Below, in pieces: positions 43,339 through 52,315 of a stretch of DNA of 64,000 bases (the stretch's first letter is position 1; each line of letters opens with the position of its first letter). A program made the translations under genes and the position numbers. Origin of the DNA: Archaeoglobus sp. UBA234 (GTDB taxonomy: Archaea > Halobacteriota > Archaeoglobi > Archaeoglobales > Archaeoglobaceae); assembly GCA_002494625.1 (NCBI GenBank), contig DACH01000019.1, positions 1 through 64,000 on the forward strand, read 5' to 3'. The notes beneath the pieces were generated by a model. That model saw nothing but the letters and a program-made list of their open reading frames with translations. It searched no databases and was not told the origin of the DNA.

Positions 43339-43656
43339 ATGGATGTTCAGACAAAAAAGTCCCTTCTCTGGGATGCTTTTGAAGAGTTAAAAAACTCATG
43401 GAGTGTGGATGAAAGGCTCCTTGAAAAGCTGGACGAGAAGGAGGAGGAGACTGTTAATGGCTTGCCTGCAAGCAGAGCAGAGAAACTTATGGAGATCAAG
43501 GACAAGTACCAGCTTGACGATATAGATTTTCTCTTCATAGTGGGTGCAGCAGTTGGTTACTATCAGGGTCAGAAAAATGTTAAAGAAGTACTGAACAGAA
43601 AAATAAATACAGTAAACGAGTTCATCTCGTCTATCATAAGCAAGAGCAAACTCTGA
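43339..43656 (+). CDS. Hypothetical helical protein, 105 aa
   Basis: A soluble, mostly helical protein rich in Lys and Glu (KKSLLWDAFEELKNSW, EKEEETVNGLPASRAEKLMEIKDKY, VGAAVGYYQGQKNVKEVL). The open frame begins at 43285, but a TATA-like GATTTAAATACG at 43293-43304 and GAGGTGG at 43326-43332 favour ATG 43339. No family was recognised. It lies just before truA (12 bases) and is likely cotranscribed with it. Confidence 0.6.
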   Translation: MDVQTKKSLLWDAFEELKNSWSVDERLLEKLDEKEEETVNGLPASRAEKLMEIKDKYQLDDIDFLFIVGAAVGYYQGQKNVKEVLNRKINTVNEFISSIISKSKL

Positions 43657-43668
43657 ATATTTTATAGT

Positions 43669-44481
43669 ATGAGGGTTGCTTATAAGTTCGGTTACTTTGG
43701 GGAGAAATTCTTCGGTTCACAGTACCAGCCAAATCTCAGGACAGTTGAGGGTGAACTTTTCAAGGCATTTGAGGAACTTGGACTCGATCCAGGAATTTCT
43801 AGATACAGATGTTCCAGCAGAACTGATGCTGGCGTTCATGCATTGGGAAATGTTTTTGCAGTCGATATAGACAGCAGAAAATGCTTTCCAAGAATTCTGA
43901 ATTCAAAACTGCCCGAGGACATAACAGTGTGGGCGTGGGCAAAGGTTGATGATGAATTTGATCCAAGAAGAGATGCAATAGCAAGGGTCTACTCCTATGT
44001 CATGATGAAAAGTGGAGTGGATGTCTCTGTAATGAGAAAAGCAGCCTCCCTCATAGAGGGCACACACGATTTTTCAAATTTCACGAAAAAGTTTGCTGAA
44101 TCGCCCTCAAACATCAGGACACTCAAGTCAGTGGATGTTAGAATTGATGATCGTTTCATCACAATTGAAATTGAGGGTAATGCATTCACCTGGAACATGG
44201 TGAGAAACATTGCAACTGCTCTTGAACTCGTTGGAAAAGGTGTAAGGGATCTGACCTGGCTTGAGTCAATGCTCGACCCTGAGAAGTACTTTGAACGGAT
44301 GGAACCTTCTCCCCCCTATGGACTTATTTTAAAGGATGTGAAGTATGCAGATATAAACTGGGAAATCGACGAATATGCCTGGAATATGTTTAAGGGAAAA
44401 CTTGAATCGAGAGAGAGTTATCATGGAACCCTCTACAAGGCTTTTTCGATAATGAAAGATACATTATCTGAAATTCCCTGA
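43669..44481 (+). CDS. truA: tRNA pseudouridine synthase TruA
   Basis: The 270-residue enzyme makes pseudouridine at positions 38-40 of tRNA anticodon arms. The catalytic Asp is D53 in CSSRTDAGVHALGNV. The active-site Tyr is in ARVYSYVM, with GTHDFSNFTKK, the Arg in FTWNMVRNIATALELVGKG and the end region typical. It is full length. Confidence 0.95.
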   Translation: MRVAYKFGYFGEKFFGSQYQPNLRTVEGELFKAFEELGLDPGISRYRCSSRTDAGVHALGNVFAVDIDSRKCFPRILNSKLPEDITVWAWAKVDDEFDPRRDAIARVYSYVMMKSGVDVSVMRKAASLIEGTHDFSNFTKKFAESPSNIRTLKSVDVRIDDRFITIEIEGNAFTWNMVRNIATALELVGKGVRDLTWLESMLDPEKYFERMEPSPPYGLILKDVKYADINWEIDEYAWNMFKGKLESRESYHGTLYKAFSIMKDTLSEIP

Positions 44482-44486
44482 CTATT

Positions 44487-44516
44487 ACTGCCTTTTTTTA
44501 AACTGCCTTTTTTTAA
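44487..44516 (+). repeat. Perfect tandem duplication of a 15-base T-rich unit
   Basis: The 15 bases ACTGCCTTTTTTTAA occur twice head-to-tail right after truA. The two T7 runs would act as archaeal terminators. The following GAGTTTTTTAAAC is the promoter of the next gene, so the duplication doubles a terminator. Confidence 0.6.
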
Positions 44517-44527
44517 AGAATTAGTGA

Positions 44528-44538
44528 GTTTTTTAAAC
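44528..44538 (+). promoter_or_regulatory. TATA element of the DHH/zinc-finger gene
   Basis: GTTTTTTAAAC lies centred 27 bases before ATG 44560. This spacing implies a leaderless transcript and supports that start over the upstream GTG 44524. Confidence 0.5.
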
Positions 44539-44559
44539 AATTCTGCATCCTGTAATCCA

Positions 44560-46638
44560 ATGAAGTGTGAATCCTGTGATGGCAGAGGAATAATCGAACA
44601 GGAAGTTAGCTGTCCTGTGTGTAACGGTACAGGAAAAACAAAGAGCTTTGATCCAAAACTTACTGAGGAGCTATCCTCAGAGCAGATACAGATGTTTATG
44701 AAAGGAATATGTGGCGTTTGCAGAGGGACAGGAGTCCAGAAAAGAACAGAACTTTGCAGAACCTGTGGCGGTTCAGGAAAATCAGGAAAGTGCAGGATTT
44801 GTGGTACGCCTGTCAGGGGAAATTATGACCTCTGCCAGAGATGTTCCAAAAAACCACATGCATATCTGCTCAAAAACAGCTGTGGGATAGAAGATTTAAG
44901 GCTCAACAGAAACTATGTGGGTACCGTAAGTGCGGTGACGGATATTGGTATTTTTGTGAACCTCAACAGGAGATTAAAGGGTCTGATCCACAGGAAACAT
45001 GCTACAGATGGTTACTCAGAGGGTGATGAGATCACAGTCAGAGTCTCAGGGATCAGGAGTTCAGGAGATATAGACCTTCTTCCCGTTGAACTTCAAGATT
45101 ATGCGGTCATTGAGGTTTCAAAATCTGCCCCCGAGGTAAAAATAAAGGATGTTAATTCGTATAATGGAAAACTTGTGGAGATAAGGGGGATTGTAACGCA
45201 TATCAGGCTTACGGGAGGTCCAACAATATTCTCAATCCTGGATGAAACTGGAATGTGCAAGGGCGTTGCCTTTGAGGGTGGTGAGAGGGCTTTTCCCGAG
45301 ATAGATGTGGATGATGTTGTCAAAATTTCAGGAATAATTAGAAGAAGGGGATCTAACTTCGAAGTGGAAATACTGGACATGGAGAGGTTGCTTGGAGAAG
45401 AAGCAACCAACATAGCCAGAAAGATTGAGAGGGAGATCGAAATAAAAAGTGAGCCTGAATTCAGAGGTTTTCTGATCGAGTCAGATGTTCTCAACAGACT
45501 CAAAGATGAGATGATGAAAGTTGCCAAAGAACTCAGAAGAGCAGTATTCCAGTCAAGACCGATCATCATTCGCCATCACTGGGATGCTGATGGAATCTGT
45601 GGTGGTGTTGCACTTGAAACTGCCCTCATAGATCTGGTTGAAAAAACCGGCTCTGATCCCGATGCCAGATATTTTCTGATAAGAAGAAAAGTTTCGAGAG
45701 CACCATTTTACGAACTTGAAGATGTTGTTAAGGATCTGGATGACTCACTGGAAGATATGGTCAGGCATGGAGACAAAATTCCGTTAGTTGTTCTTGTAGA
45801 TAACGGATCCGGATATGAGGATATTCCAGCTATTAGACAGTTTATAACCTTTGGTGCAGATATAATAACAATAGACCACCATTATCCTGATGACGAAGTA
45901 GATAACTACCTCCTCTACCATGTAAATCCCTACAAGGCTGGTGGAGATAGCAACTACACCTCCGGGATTCTCTGCACTGAAATTGCCAGGATGATAAGCG
46001 ATGTTGATCTGAGAAATCTTGCAGCAACATCCATTGTTGGGGACAGGGCTGAAGGAGAGGTTGAGAGATACTTAGGACTCTCAGATTACACAAGGGAGGA
46101 ACTGCAGGATATTGCCATCTCTCTCGAGTATGAGGCTTTTTACTTGAGATTCAGAAATGGAAATCAGATTATAAGAGAGATACTTGGGTTTGGCAGGATT
46201 GACAGGCAGAAAAAGCTTGTTTCAATGCTTTCAGGATATGCAAAGAAATCCATCGAGGAACAGCTGAGAACTGTTGAAGGCGGCTATAAGGTTCAGGAGC
46301 TTCCAAATGGCGTCCATCTGATTGCCCTTGATATTGAAAATTACTCAAGAAGATTTACCTTCCCTCCACCGGGTAAACTTACAGGAGAACTTCACGATAG
46401 AATGAAGAAAAAGTACCCGAGACTTGTTACAATCGGTTACGGTCCTGATTTTGCTGTGATAAGGAGTGAGGGTGTATCGCTTGACATCCCCGGTATCGTC
46501 AGAGAACTCCAAAATGAGCTTGAAAATGCTGGAGTAGAAGGTGGAGGTCATCTTGTTGTTGGTTCGATAAAGTTCATTCCGGCAAGAAGAAAGGATGTGC
46601 TTTCAAGGCTCGCAGCAAAAATAGGTTCCCTACCTTAG
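44560..46638 (+). CDS. DHH phosphoesterase with DnaJ-type zinc finger, S1 and OB domains (archaeal RecJ-like)
   Basis: The 692-residue protein has three regions. Residues 1-100 form a DnaJ-like zinc finger (CESCDGRG, CPVCNGTG, CGVCRGTG, CRTCGGSG) and a CRICGTP...CQRC pair. An S1 RNA-binding domain follows (NYVGTVSAVTDIGIFVNLNRRLKGLIH), then an OB fold (VEIRGIVTHIRLTGGPTIFSILDETG). The DHH core has IIRHHWDADGICGGVAL, DIITIDHHYPDDE, SIVGDRAEGE and the final GGGHLVVGSIKF. A nuclease acting on structured RNA or DNA is likely. The GTG start at 44524 would add a doubtful N-terminus. Confidence 0.88.
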   Translation: MKCESCDGRGIIEQEVSCPVCNGTGKTKSFDPKLTEELSSEQIQMFMKGICGVCRGTGVQKRTELCRTCGGSGKSGKCRICGTPVRGNYDLCQRCSKKPHAYLLKNSCGIEDLRLNRNYVGTVSAVTDIGIFVNLNRRLKGLIHRKHATDGYSEGDEITVRVSGIRSSGDIDLLPVELQDYAVIEVSKSAPEVKIKDVNSYNGKLVEIRGIVTHIRLTGGPTIFSILDETGMCKGVAFEGGERAFPEIDVDDVVKISGIIRRRGSNFEVEILDMERLLGEEATNIARKIEREIEIKSEPEFRGFLIESDVLNRLKDEMMKVAKELRRAVFQSRPIIIRHHWDADGICGGVALETALIDLVEKTGSDPDARYFLIRRKVSRAPFYELEDVVKDLDDSLEDMVRHGDKIPLVVLVDNGSGYEDIPAIRQFITFGADIITIDHHYPDDEVDNYLLYHVNPYKAGGDSNYTSGILCTEIARMISDVDLRNLAATSIVGDRAEGEVERYLGLSDYTREELQDIAISLEYEAFYLRFRNGNQIIREILGFGRIDRQKKLVSMLSGYAKKSIEEQLRTVEGGYKVQELPNGVHLIALDIENYSRRFTFPPPGKLTGELHDRMKKKYPRLVTIGYGPDFAVIRSEGVSLDIPGIVRELQNELENAGVEGGGHLVVGSIKFIPARRKDVLSRLAAKIGSLP

Positions 46639-46679
46639 AAAAGCTATAAATCAATTTATATTACCTGCGATGCTTCGTT

Positions 46680-46691
46680 GTGTAATTACAC
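46680..46691. promoter_or_regulatory. 12-base perfect palindrome upstream of lysC
   Basis: GTGTAATTACAC lies about 125 bases before the lysC ATG, inside a 178-base gap. A TATA-like AAATTTATATTT follows at about 46741. Such A/T-cored palindromes are typical for archaeal Lrp-type regulators. Confidence 0.35.
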
Positions 46692-46816
46692 TTCACTTTA
46701 TAATAAGAATGTGAGCATTTTAAACCGCAGTTCAGGAAAAAATTTATATTTCTGTCCTTTTTAAGAAAAGTGGTCCGGTCATATATTACAAATAGTAATT
46801 AACTGGAGGAATTGGG

Positions 46817-48208
46817 ATGAGAGTTGTAATGAAATTCGGTGGAGCAAGTCTGAAGGACGGAGAAAGCATATACCATGTAGCGAAGCTCGTGAAAAAGTTT
46901 GAAGAATTTGAGAAGGTTGTAGTCGTGTCTGCCATGGCAGGTGTAACAGATTCGCTGATTGAGGCAGCAACAAAATGTTATAAAGAACCCTCCTCCAGTT
47001 ATATCAAACTCTTTATTGCTGAACTCACCAAGAAGCATTATGAGGCTATAAGTACAGCCGTTAAAAATCCTGACATTCAAACAAAGGTTTTTGAAAAGGT
47101 TGATAAACTCCTTGATGAGCTTGAAAAAGTATTACTTGGTATTGGTTATCTAGGAGAGCTGACAAAGAGAAGTATGGATTACATACAGTCATTTGGTGAG
47201 AGGTTATCTGCCCCTATAGTCTCAGCATCTCTTTTTTCTATAGGTGTTGATTCTCTGGCTCTGACAGGAGGAGATGCTGGAATAATAACGGATAGAAACT
47301 TTGGCAGGGCAAAACCAATGCCAGAAGTTTATAGCATAATAAAGAGCAGACTTGATCCGCTGATAAAGATAAAGAAATCAACTCCAGTCATAACGGGTTT
47401 CATTGGTGTTGCTGATGATGGAAGCATAACCACCCTCGGAAGAGGTGGAAGTGATCTGACCGCGACACTCATAGCTGCTGCACTCAGGGCGGATGAGGTG
47501 TGGCTCTGGAAAGAAGTGGATGGTGTTCTTACAACCGATCCAAAAATAGTACCGGAGGCAAAGCTGATTCCAGAAATATCCTACCAGGAGGCAATGGAAC
47601 TCTCACATTTTGGAGCCAAGATCCTTCATCCAAGAGCTATAGAGCCAGTAATGAGAAGAGGCATTCCGGTTAGAATCAAGAATACTTTCGATCCCGATGC
47701 CGAGGGAACTGTGATCAAGAAGGAGAGCAATTCAACAACAGATATAGTCAAGGCACTGAGCCTGATAGAGAAGGTTGCCATCGTAAACATCAGTGGTGCG
47801 GGTTTTGATTTCGCAGATATAATGTCTGATGTTTTCAGAAGACTTTCAAGAGAGAGGGTTAATGTCATAATGGTCTCACAGAGCTCTTCTGAACTTAATC
47901 TGTCGATTGTGGTTGATAAGTCTGACCTTGAAAGAGCATACTTAGCCCTCAAACCCCTTGAGAACGGAATAGTCAGTATAAGGAAGATGGAAGATGTTGC
48001 TGTGGTGAGTGCTGTAGGATCCGGAATGGCAGGAACTCCGGGAGTTGCTGGAAGAATTTTCTCATCACTTGGAAGAAACGGAATAAATGTTATAATGATA
48101 AGTCAGAGTTGCTCTGAATACAATGTATCCTTTGCAGTGTCAAAGAATGAAGGAAAAGAGGCTATACGAGTTCTTCACAGAGAATTCGAACTTGATAAAA
48201 AGAGATAA
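46817..48208 (+). CDS. lysC: Aspartate kinase
   Basis: The 463-residue enzyme performs the first step of the aspartate family pathway. The N-terminal kinase is VVMKFGGASLKDGESI, then SFGERLSAPI, the substrate loop VTGFIGVADDGSITTLGRGGSDLTAT, and DGVLTTDPKIVPEAKLI. Two ACT domains at the end (SLIEKVAIVNISGAG, SAVGSGMAGTPGVAGRIF) allow inhibition by an end product. A GGAGGA ribosome site precedes it. It complements the homoserine dehydrogenase at 12 kb. Confidence 0.95.
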   Translation: MRVVMKFGGASLKDGESIYHVAKLVKKFEEFEKVVVVSAMAGVTDSLIEAATKCYKEPSSSYIKLFIAELTKKHYEAISTAVKNPDIQTKVFEKVDKLLDELEKVLLGIGYLGELTKRSMDYIQSFGERLSAPIVSASLFSIGVDSLALTGGDAGIITDRNFGRAKPMPEVYSIIKSRLDPLIKIKKSTPVITGFIGVADDGSITTLGRGGSDLTATLIAAALRADEVWLWKEVDGVLTTDPKIVPEAKLIPEISYQEAMELSHFGAKILHPRAIEPVMRRGIPVRIKNTFDPDAEGTVIKKESNSTTDIVKALSLIEKVAIVNISGAGFDFADIMSDVFRRLSRERVNVIMVSQSSSELNLSIVVDKSDLERAYLALKPLENGIVSIRKMEDVAVVSAVGSGMAGTPGVAGRIFSSLGRNGINVIMISQSCSEYNVSFAVSKNEGKEAIRVLHREFELDKKR

Positions 48209-48240
48209 GACTTTAAATTTTTCAAAGTTTTTTATCGTTT

Positions 48241-49545
48241 TCATCCGTTGGCATTTTTTAGCTCCCCTGATATGAACGCATCATATGCGCTCAGATCAAA
48301 GTACCCATGGCCACTCAATCCGAAAAGTATGACCTTTTCCTCACCCGCCTCCTTTGCCTTCAGAGCCTCATCGATTACAACTCTGACTGCATGATTTGAC
48401 TCCGGAGCAGGTATTATCCCCTCGGTTCTGGCAAATATCAATCCTGCCTCAAATGTAGGGATCTGGTTGACAGCCACCGCTTCTATCTTTTTCTTTGCAA
48501 CGAGAAGGCTCAGGGTTGGAGCATCACCATGGTATCTGAGTCCACCTGCGTGTATTGGTGGTGGAATGAAATCGTGCCCGAGGGTGTACATTTTTATCAG
48601 GGGTGTGAGACCAACCGTGTCTCCATAGTCATAGGTATACTCTCCCGCAGTGAGGGTTGGACAGGCAGAGGGCTCAACGGCAACTATTCTTGTCCCATCC
48701 TTTTCTGCCTGTTTTACAAAAGGATATGCAAGTCCTGAAAAATTACTGCCGCCTCCAACACAACCGATGATCAGATCTGGTTTTTCATCCACCTTTTCCA
48801 GTTGTTTTTTTGCTTCCAAACCGATTATGGTTTGATGGAGGAGAACATGGTTCAGAACGCTTCCAAGGCTATACTTCGTATCCTCGTTTTTAACAGCATC
48901 CTCAACAGCCTCACTTATTGCAATGCCTAGACTTCCCGGACTGTCAGGGTCTTTTTCAAGCATTCTCTTTCCACTTTCAGTTCTGTTTGAGGGACTTGGA
49001 ATTACCTCCCCTCCCCATGTTTCCATCATAATTCTTCTATAGGGTTTCTGATTATAGCTAACCCTGACCATGTAAACTGTACACTTCATACCAAACAGAG
49101 ATGTGGCAAAACACAGTGCTGAACCCCATTGCCCAGCTCCCGTTTCTGTAGTTAATCTCTCAACACCCTCTTTCATGTTGTAGTAAGCCTGAGCAACAGC
49201 TGTGTTAGGTTTATGGCTTCCAGGCGGACTAACACCTTCATATTTGTAATATATCCTTGCAGGAGTTTTGAGATATTCTTCAAGTTTCTCTGCCCTTATA
49301 AGTGGTGTTGGTCTCCACTGTCTGTAGATCTCAAGTACCTCCTCTGGAATCTTTATGAATCTTTCATCACTCATCTCCTGTTTTATAAGCTCCATTGGAA
49401 AAAGGGGCTTCAGATCATCAGGAGATAGGGGTTCTCTTGTTGCTGGGTGAAGGGGTGGAGGAAGGGGTTCAGGTAGATCTGGCAGAATGTTGTACCACCT
49501 GTCAGGCATTTCGTTCTCGGCAAGAAGTATCTTTCTCTCAGTCAT
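48241..49545 (-). CDS. trpB2: Tryptophan synthase beta-like protein TrpB2
   Basis: The 434-residue PLP enzyme of the TrpB2 type is longer than TrpB1. The characteristic N-terminus is EMPDRWYNILPDLPEPLPPPLHPATREPL. The PLP Lys is in GSHKPNTAVAQAYYN, with ETGAGQWGSALCFA, the phosphate loop CVGGGSNFSGL and the final LFGLSGHGYFD. TrpB2 uses indole and serine or O-phosphoserine independently of TrpA. No trp operon surrounds it. Confidence 0.95.
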   Translation of the reverse strand: MTERKILLAENEMPDRWYNILPDLPEPLPPPLHPATREPLSPDDLKPLFPMELIKQEMSDERFIKIPEEVLEIYRQWRPTPLIRAEKLEEYLKTPARIYYKYEGVSPPGSHKPNTAVAQAYYNMKEGVERLTTETGAGQWGSALCFATSLFGMKCTVYMVRVSYNQKPYRRIMMETWGGEVIPSPSNRTESGKRMLEKDPDSPGSLGIAISEAVEDAVKNEDTKYSLGSVLNHVLLHQTIIGLEAKKQLEKVDEKPDLIIGCVGGGSNFSGLAYPFVKQAEKDGTRIVAVEPSACPTLTAGEYTYDYGDTVGLTPLIKMYTLGHDFIPPPIHAGGLRYHGDAPTLSLLVAKKKIEAVAVNQIPTFEAGLIFARTEGIIPAPESNHAVRVVIDEALKAKEAGEEKVILFGLSGHGYFDLSAYDAFISGELKNANG

Positions 49546-49658
49546 GATTCTCAGTAATCATCTCACTATTTAAGTTTTTTCCCATATTATGGGATTTATC
49601 CGGGAATACAGAATGAAGTATTAGAATTGTGATTCCAAAAATATAAAAGGAGTTGAAA

Positions 49659-49844
49659 CTAAAGTTCTTCTCTCATCCTGTTTATTCTTAATCTGATCTG
49701 TGACAACTCCTCTTTTGTAAGATCCACCTTGCTGCTTACTTCCATCAGCTCTTTATTCAACTGCTTGACTTTTGCATACAGAAAGATATTCATCAAAAGG
49801 CTTATGACGAGCAATCCAATTATTATGGTTTCAAATAAAGCCAA
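49659..49844 (-). CDS. Small membrane-anchored coiled-coil protein
   Basis: The 61-residue protein has one N-terminal helix (MALFETIIIGLLVISLLMNIFLYAKV). A cytoplasmic heptad coiled coil (KQLNKELMEVSSKVDLTKEELSQIRLRINRM) runs to the end. It starts 4 bases after the minD stop (minus strand), within an operon with MinD. It could act as a membrane partner or activator of MinD, as short coiled-coil proteins do elsewhere; this is inference. Confidence 0.75.
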   Translation of the reverse strand: MALFETIIIGLLVISLLMNIFLYAKVKQLNKELMEVSSKVDLTKEELSQIRLRINRMREEL

Positions 49845-49848
49845 TTAA

Positions 49849-50622
49849 TCACCTCCTGAAAATTCTCAAAAATCTGGAAATTGCCGTCTCTTTTGCCTCT
49901 TTTTCTTCCCTATATTCAACACCCCCAATTTTTGCTGCAAGTTTCTTAATAGCTTTTGCAGCAGGTGAATTGGGGGAGCGCAACACAACAGGTTGTCCGA
50001 AAGCAGCTGATTTTCTAACCTCAGGATCTTCAGGAATCACAGCTACAACTCTACCCTCGAGAATTGCCTCTATTTCTTTCTTTGCCATCTCTATACCTGA
50101 TGATGTGACTCTGTTCACAACTATCCCCAAGAGTTTGGTTCCCAATCTTTCTGCAACCATTTTTGTTTTTAGTCCATCTGTTATTGAGGATATTTCGGGA
50201 TTTACAACAAGCAAGAGCTCATTTGCAGATGCAAGTGCAATTATTGCACTTTTTTCAAGTCCAGCAGGAGCATCAAGAATCAGAATCTCGGTTCTCTCTA
50301 AAATCGAAAGTAGAACATTTTCGAGGAGATCAGGATTAACTTTCCTCAATCCCTCAAGAGATATCCCTGCAGGCACTATCTTTACTCCTCCTGGTCCCGT
50401 ATAGATAGCCTCATCAACTGAAGCCTCTCCAGCAAGGACATGCTGGAGGGTTACAGGCATCCCCTCCATACCAAGTATCAGCTCAAGATTTGCCATTGCA
50501 ATGTCAGCATCCAGTATCGTCACATCTTTTCCGTACATGGAGAGAGTTATTCCAATATTTGCTGCAATGACTGTTTTACCAACCCCACCTTTACCGGATG
50601 CGACAGTAATAATTCTTGTCAA
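49849..50622 (-). CDS. minD: MinD-like ParA-family ATPase
   Basis: The 257-residue ATPase has the deviant Walker A ASGKGGVGKTVIAANIG, then VTILDADIAMANLELILG. Walker B is TEILILDAPAGLEKSA and the nucleotide clamp is VVNPEISSITD. The end, ETAISRFLRIFRR, is a short amphipathic basic helix of the membrane-targeting type. Archaeal MinD homologues position surface machinery rather than the division ring. GGAGGTG lies before the ATG. It is in an operon with two coiled-coil membrane proteins and a roadblock-like protein. Confidence 0.93.
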   Translation of the reverse strand: MTRIITVASGKGGVGKTVIAANIGITLSMYGKDVTILDADIAMANLELILGMEGMPVTLQHVLAGEASVDEAIYTGPGGVKIVPAGISLEGLRKVNPDLLENVLLSILERTEILILDAPAGLEKSAIIALASANELLLVVNPEISSITDGLKTKMVAERLGTKLLGIVVNRVTSSGIEMAKKEIEAILEGRVVAVIPEDPEVRKSAAFGQPVVLRSPNSPAAKAIKKLAAKIGGVEYREEKEAKETAISRFLRIFRR

Positions 50623-50628
50623 AAAATT

Positions 50629-51348
50629 TCACCTCCTCAATAGAGATATCACGATTCCAACTGTGAATGCAACCATGAAAAAGAATCCAAATCTTGTGAA
50701 CTCCAGAAATTCTGGAGAACCAAGACTTCTGACCCTGTCATACTCTTTCTTCTCTGCCTGGAGCTGAGCAAGCTGTCCTTCAAGCTGAGAGATTTTGTCG
50801 TTTAACTCACTGATCTGGGAGTTAAGATCTGAAACTTCCTGAGTTTTTGAGACAAGTTCTGCCTTCAGATTTGTTATCTGATCTTCTAAGGATTTAATGT
50901 ACTCTGTATCAACACCTTCAGTTTTGAGAGTCTCTATTTCTTTTTCCTTAGCTTCTATCTGAAGTTGGAGCTCCATTATCTGCATGTTGAGACTTCTGAT
51001 CTCTTTATCCATTTTGTCTGCCTTTTCAATCAGATAATTCAGATCAGCCTCGGAAAAACCATAAACAATAATGGATTTCGTATGATAAAATGTTCCATTA
51101 GGATACCTTATGTTTATTGTTTTGGTTCCAGGTTTGACGGTATATCCCACCTTTATGGTATATTCTCCTGGGGTCACATTCATTATGTTTGAAAAGGAAT
51201 CCTTAAAGTAAATCTTTTCGTCCAGTATTTCAACGATGTAGGCACCATCACCCTGAATACTGAGCTTTACCTCATCTCCAGGTTTAACTATTGATGGCTG
51301 GATTGTTATAACAGACATTATCAGGAAAAGACTCAACAATGGATTCAT
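50629..51348 (-). CDS. Surface coiled-coil protein with Ig-like domain and C-terminal anchor
   Basis: The 239-residue protein has an N-terminal signal peptide (MNPLLSLFLIMSVITI). An Ig-like beta sandwich (about 18-100; PSIVKPGDEVKLSIQGDG, YTVKPGTKTINIRYPNG) follows. A coiled coil of about 100 residues (110-205; EIRSLNMQIMELQLQIEAKEKEIETL and onward) precedes the membrane helix FGFFFMVAFTVGIVISLLRR. The coil and sandwich should lie outside the cell and the RR end inside. It is next to minD and could link surface structures to the MinD system. The family is not recognised. Confidence 0.75.
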   Translation of the reverse strand: MNPLLSLFLIMSVITIQPSIVKPGDEVKLSIQGDGAYIVEILDEKIYFKDSFSNIMNVTPGEYTIKVGYTVKPGTKTINIRYPNGTFYHTKSIIVYGFSEADLNYLIEKADKMDKEIRSLNMQIMELQLQIEAKEKEIETLKTEGVDTEYIKSLEDQITNLKAELVSKTQEVSDLNSQISELNDKISQLEGQLAQLQAEKKEYDRVRSLGSPEFLEFTRFGFFFMVAFTVGIVISLLRR

Positions 51349-51971
51349 GCTAATCCCTCCATAAACCGGGATATGTCTTTCCTGAATCCTCTGATTTCAG
51401 GATTGGTTAGATCTCTTTTTGATCTTATATGAGCGATTAATTCTTCCTCCCCCGGAAGTCTGAAAATATATCTTTTCTCTCCCTCTGTGCTCAGAATAAC
51501 TTCTCTAATTCCACCATATATACCTCTTACTTTATCCATCATTTCTGTCGCCATTGCGGCATCATCTTCTGCTGTTTTGCTATTGGATGCGACAAGTAAA
51601 CCATCAGTAGTGGAAATCGTAGCATCAACTAACATGTACTTTCTTGTGAGGTGGTCAATAAACTTGTCAAAGCTCATTTCCTCTTCTTTCTCCTCTTCAG
51701 ATTCTTCCTTAAGGTGAAGGGAAGAGATTCTCTCTCCCTGACTAAGTTCACTTACCTTCTCCCTCAGATTTACAAATCTTTCAACATCCGGGCTGATAGC
51801 CCTCTCAACCTCTGAATTGATTGATTCCAGTGGTTGAAATCCCTCAGATTCCCCTACAACTGTTTTGGATTTTGTAATTTTTGTGACACCAGTCACTTCC
51901 ATTAGAATGAATCCCATTACAAATCCAGATACGCCAATCAGGACATCCATTAAGGTTATAATTTTCTGCAC
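51345..51971 (-). CDS. Membrane-anchored roadblock/LC7-like protein
   Basis: The 208-residue protein has an N-terminal anchor (VLIGVSGFVMGFILMEVTGV). A basic-then-acidic linker with a Glu-rich stretch (SEEEKEEEMS) comes next. The C-terminal roadblock-like domain has DKFIDHLTRKYMLVDATISTTDGLLVASNS, IREVILSTEGEKRYIFRLPGEEELIAHI and a last helix. This fold is used by MglB and other GTPase and ATPase regulators. The start is uncertain: GTG at 51971 or ATG at 51950, since GGGAGGTG overlaps the GTG. It is the first gene of the minD operon. Confidence 0.7.
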   Translation of the reverse strand: MQKIITLMDVLIGVSGFVMGFILMEVTGVTKITKSKTVVGESEGFQPLESINSEVERAISPDVERFVNLREKVSELSQGERISSLHLKEESEEEKEEEMSFDKFIDHLTRKYMLVDATISTTDGLLVASNSKTAEDDAAMATEMMDKVRGIYGGIREVILSTEGEKRYIFRLPGEEELIAHIRSKRDLTNPEIRGFRKDISRFMEGLA

Positions 51972-52132
51972 CTCCCTCGAATTTTATCTCCTTCTTAAAG
52001 AATTTTTTTGTTTTGTAATGATAATGAGAATACGCAAAATATTAAGTTTTCCTTTTTTCCGATGATGATTCAATTGAGAATATTTCAACTGTCACCAAAA
52101 TGTTTTTAAAATGAGCTGTAAAGGAGCCATAC

Positions 52133-52315
52133 ATGGGTAAAACAGGAACTACAACATGGATCAGAATAAAGGGAAGAAAAGGCCAGGTCAGACTTGTTGC
52201 AGGTAAGTGGCAGCATTACAAACCAACAGGACCGAACCAGAAATATGACTCGAGAGGTAAAAGAAGGAGAAGATTTAGAAGGTCTCAAAAGTCTATTCTT
52301 GGTGTCAGGAGCTGA
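52133..52315 (+). CDS. Tiny basic protein (DUF5350-like)
   Basis: The 60-residue, very basic protein (GKTGTTTWIRIKGRKGQVRLV, then KRRRRFRRSQKSILG) matches my memory of a euryarchaeal family listed as DUF5350. Its size and charge suggest RNA or ribosome binding. It has a TATA-like GTTTTTAAAA about 30 bases before the ATG and AAAGGAG as ribosome site. The function is unproven. Confidence 0.7.
   Translation: MGKTGTTTWIRIKGRKGQVRLVAGKWQHYKPTGPNQKYDSRGKRRRRFRRSQKSILGVRS

Noticed and set aside
44524..44559. GTG start of the zinc-finger DHH gene
   Set aside because: The TATA element lies over this stretch, so transcription probably starts at ATG 44560.
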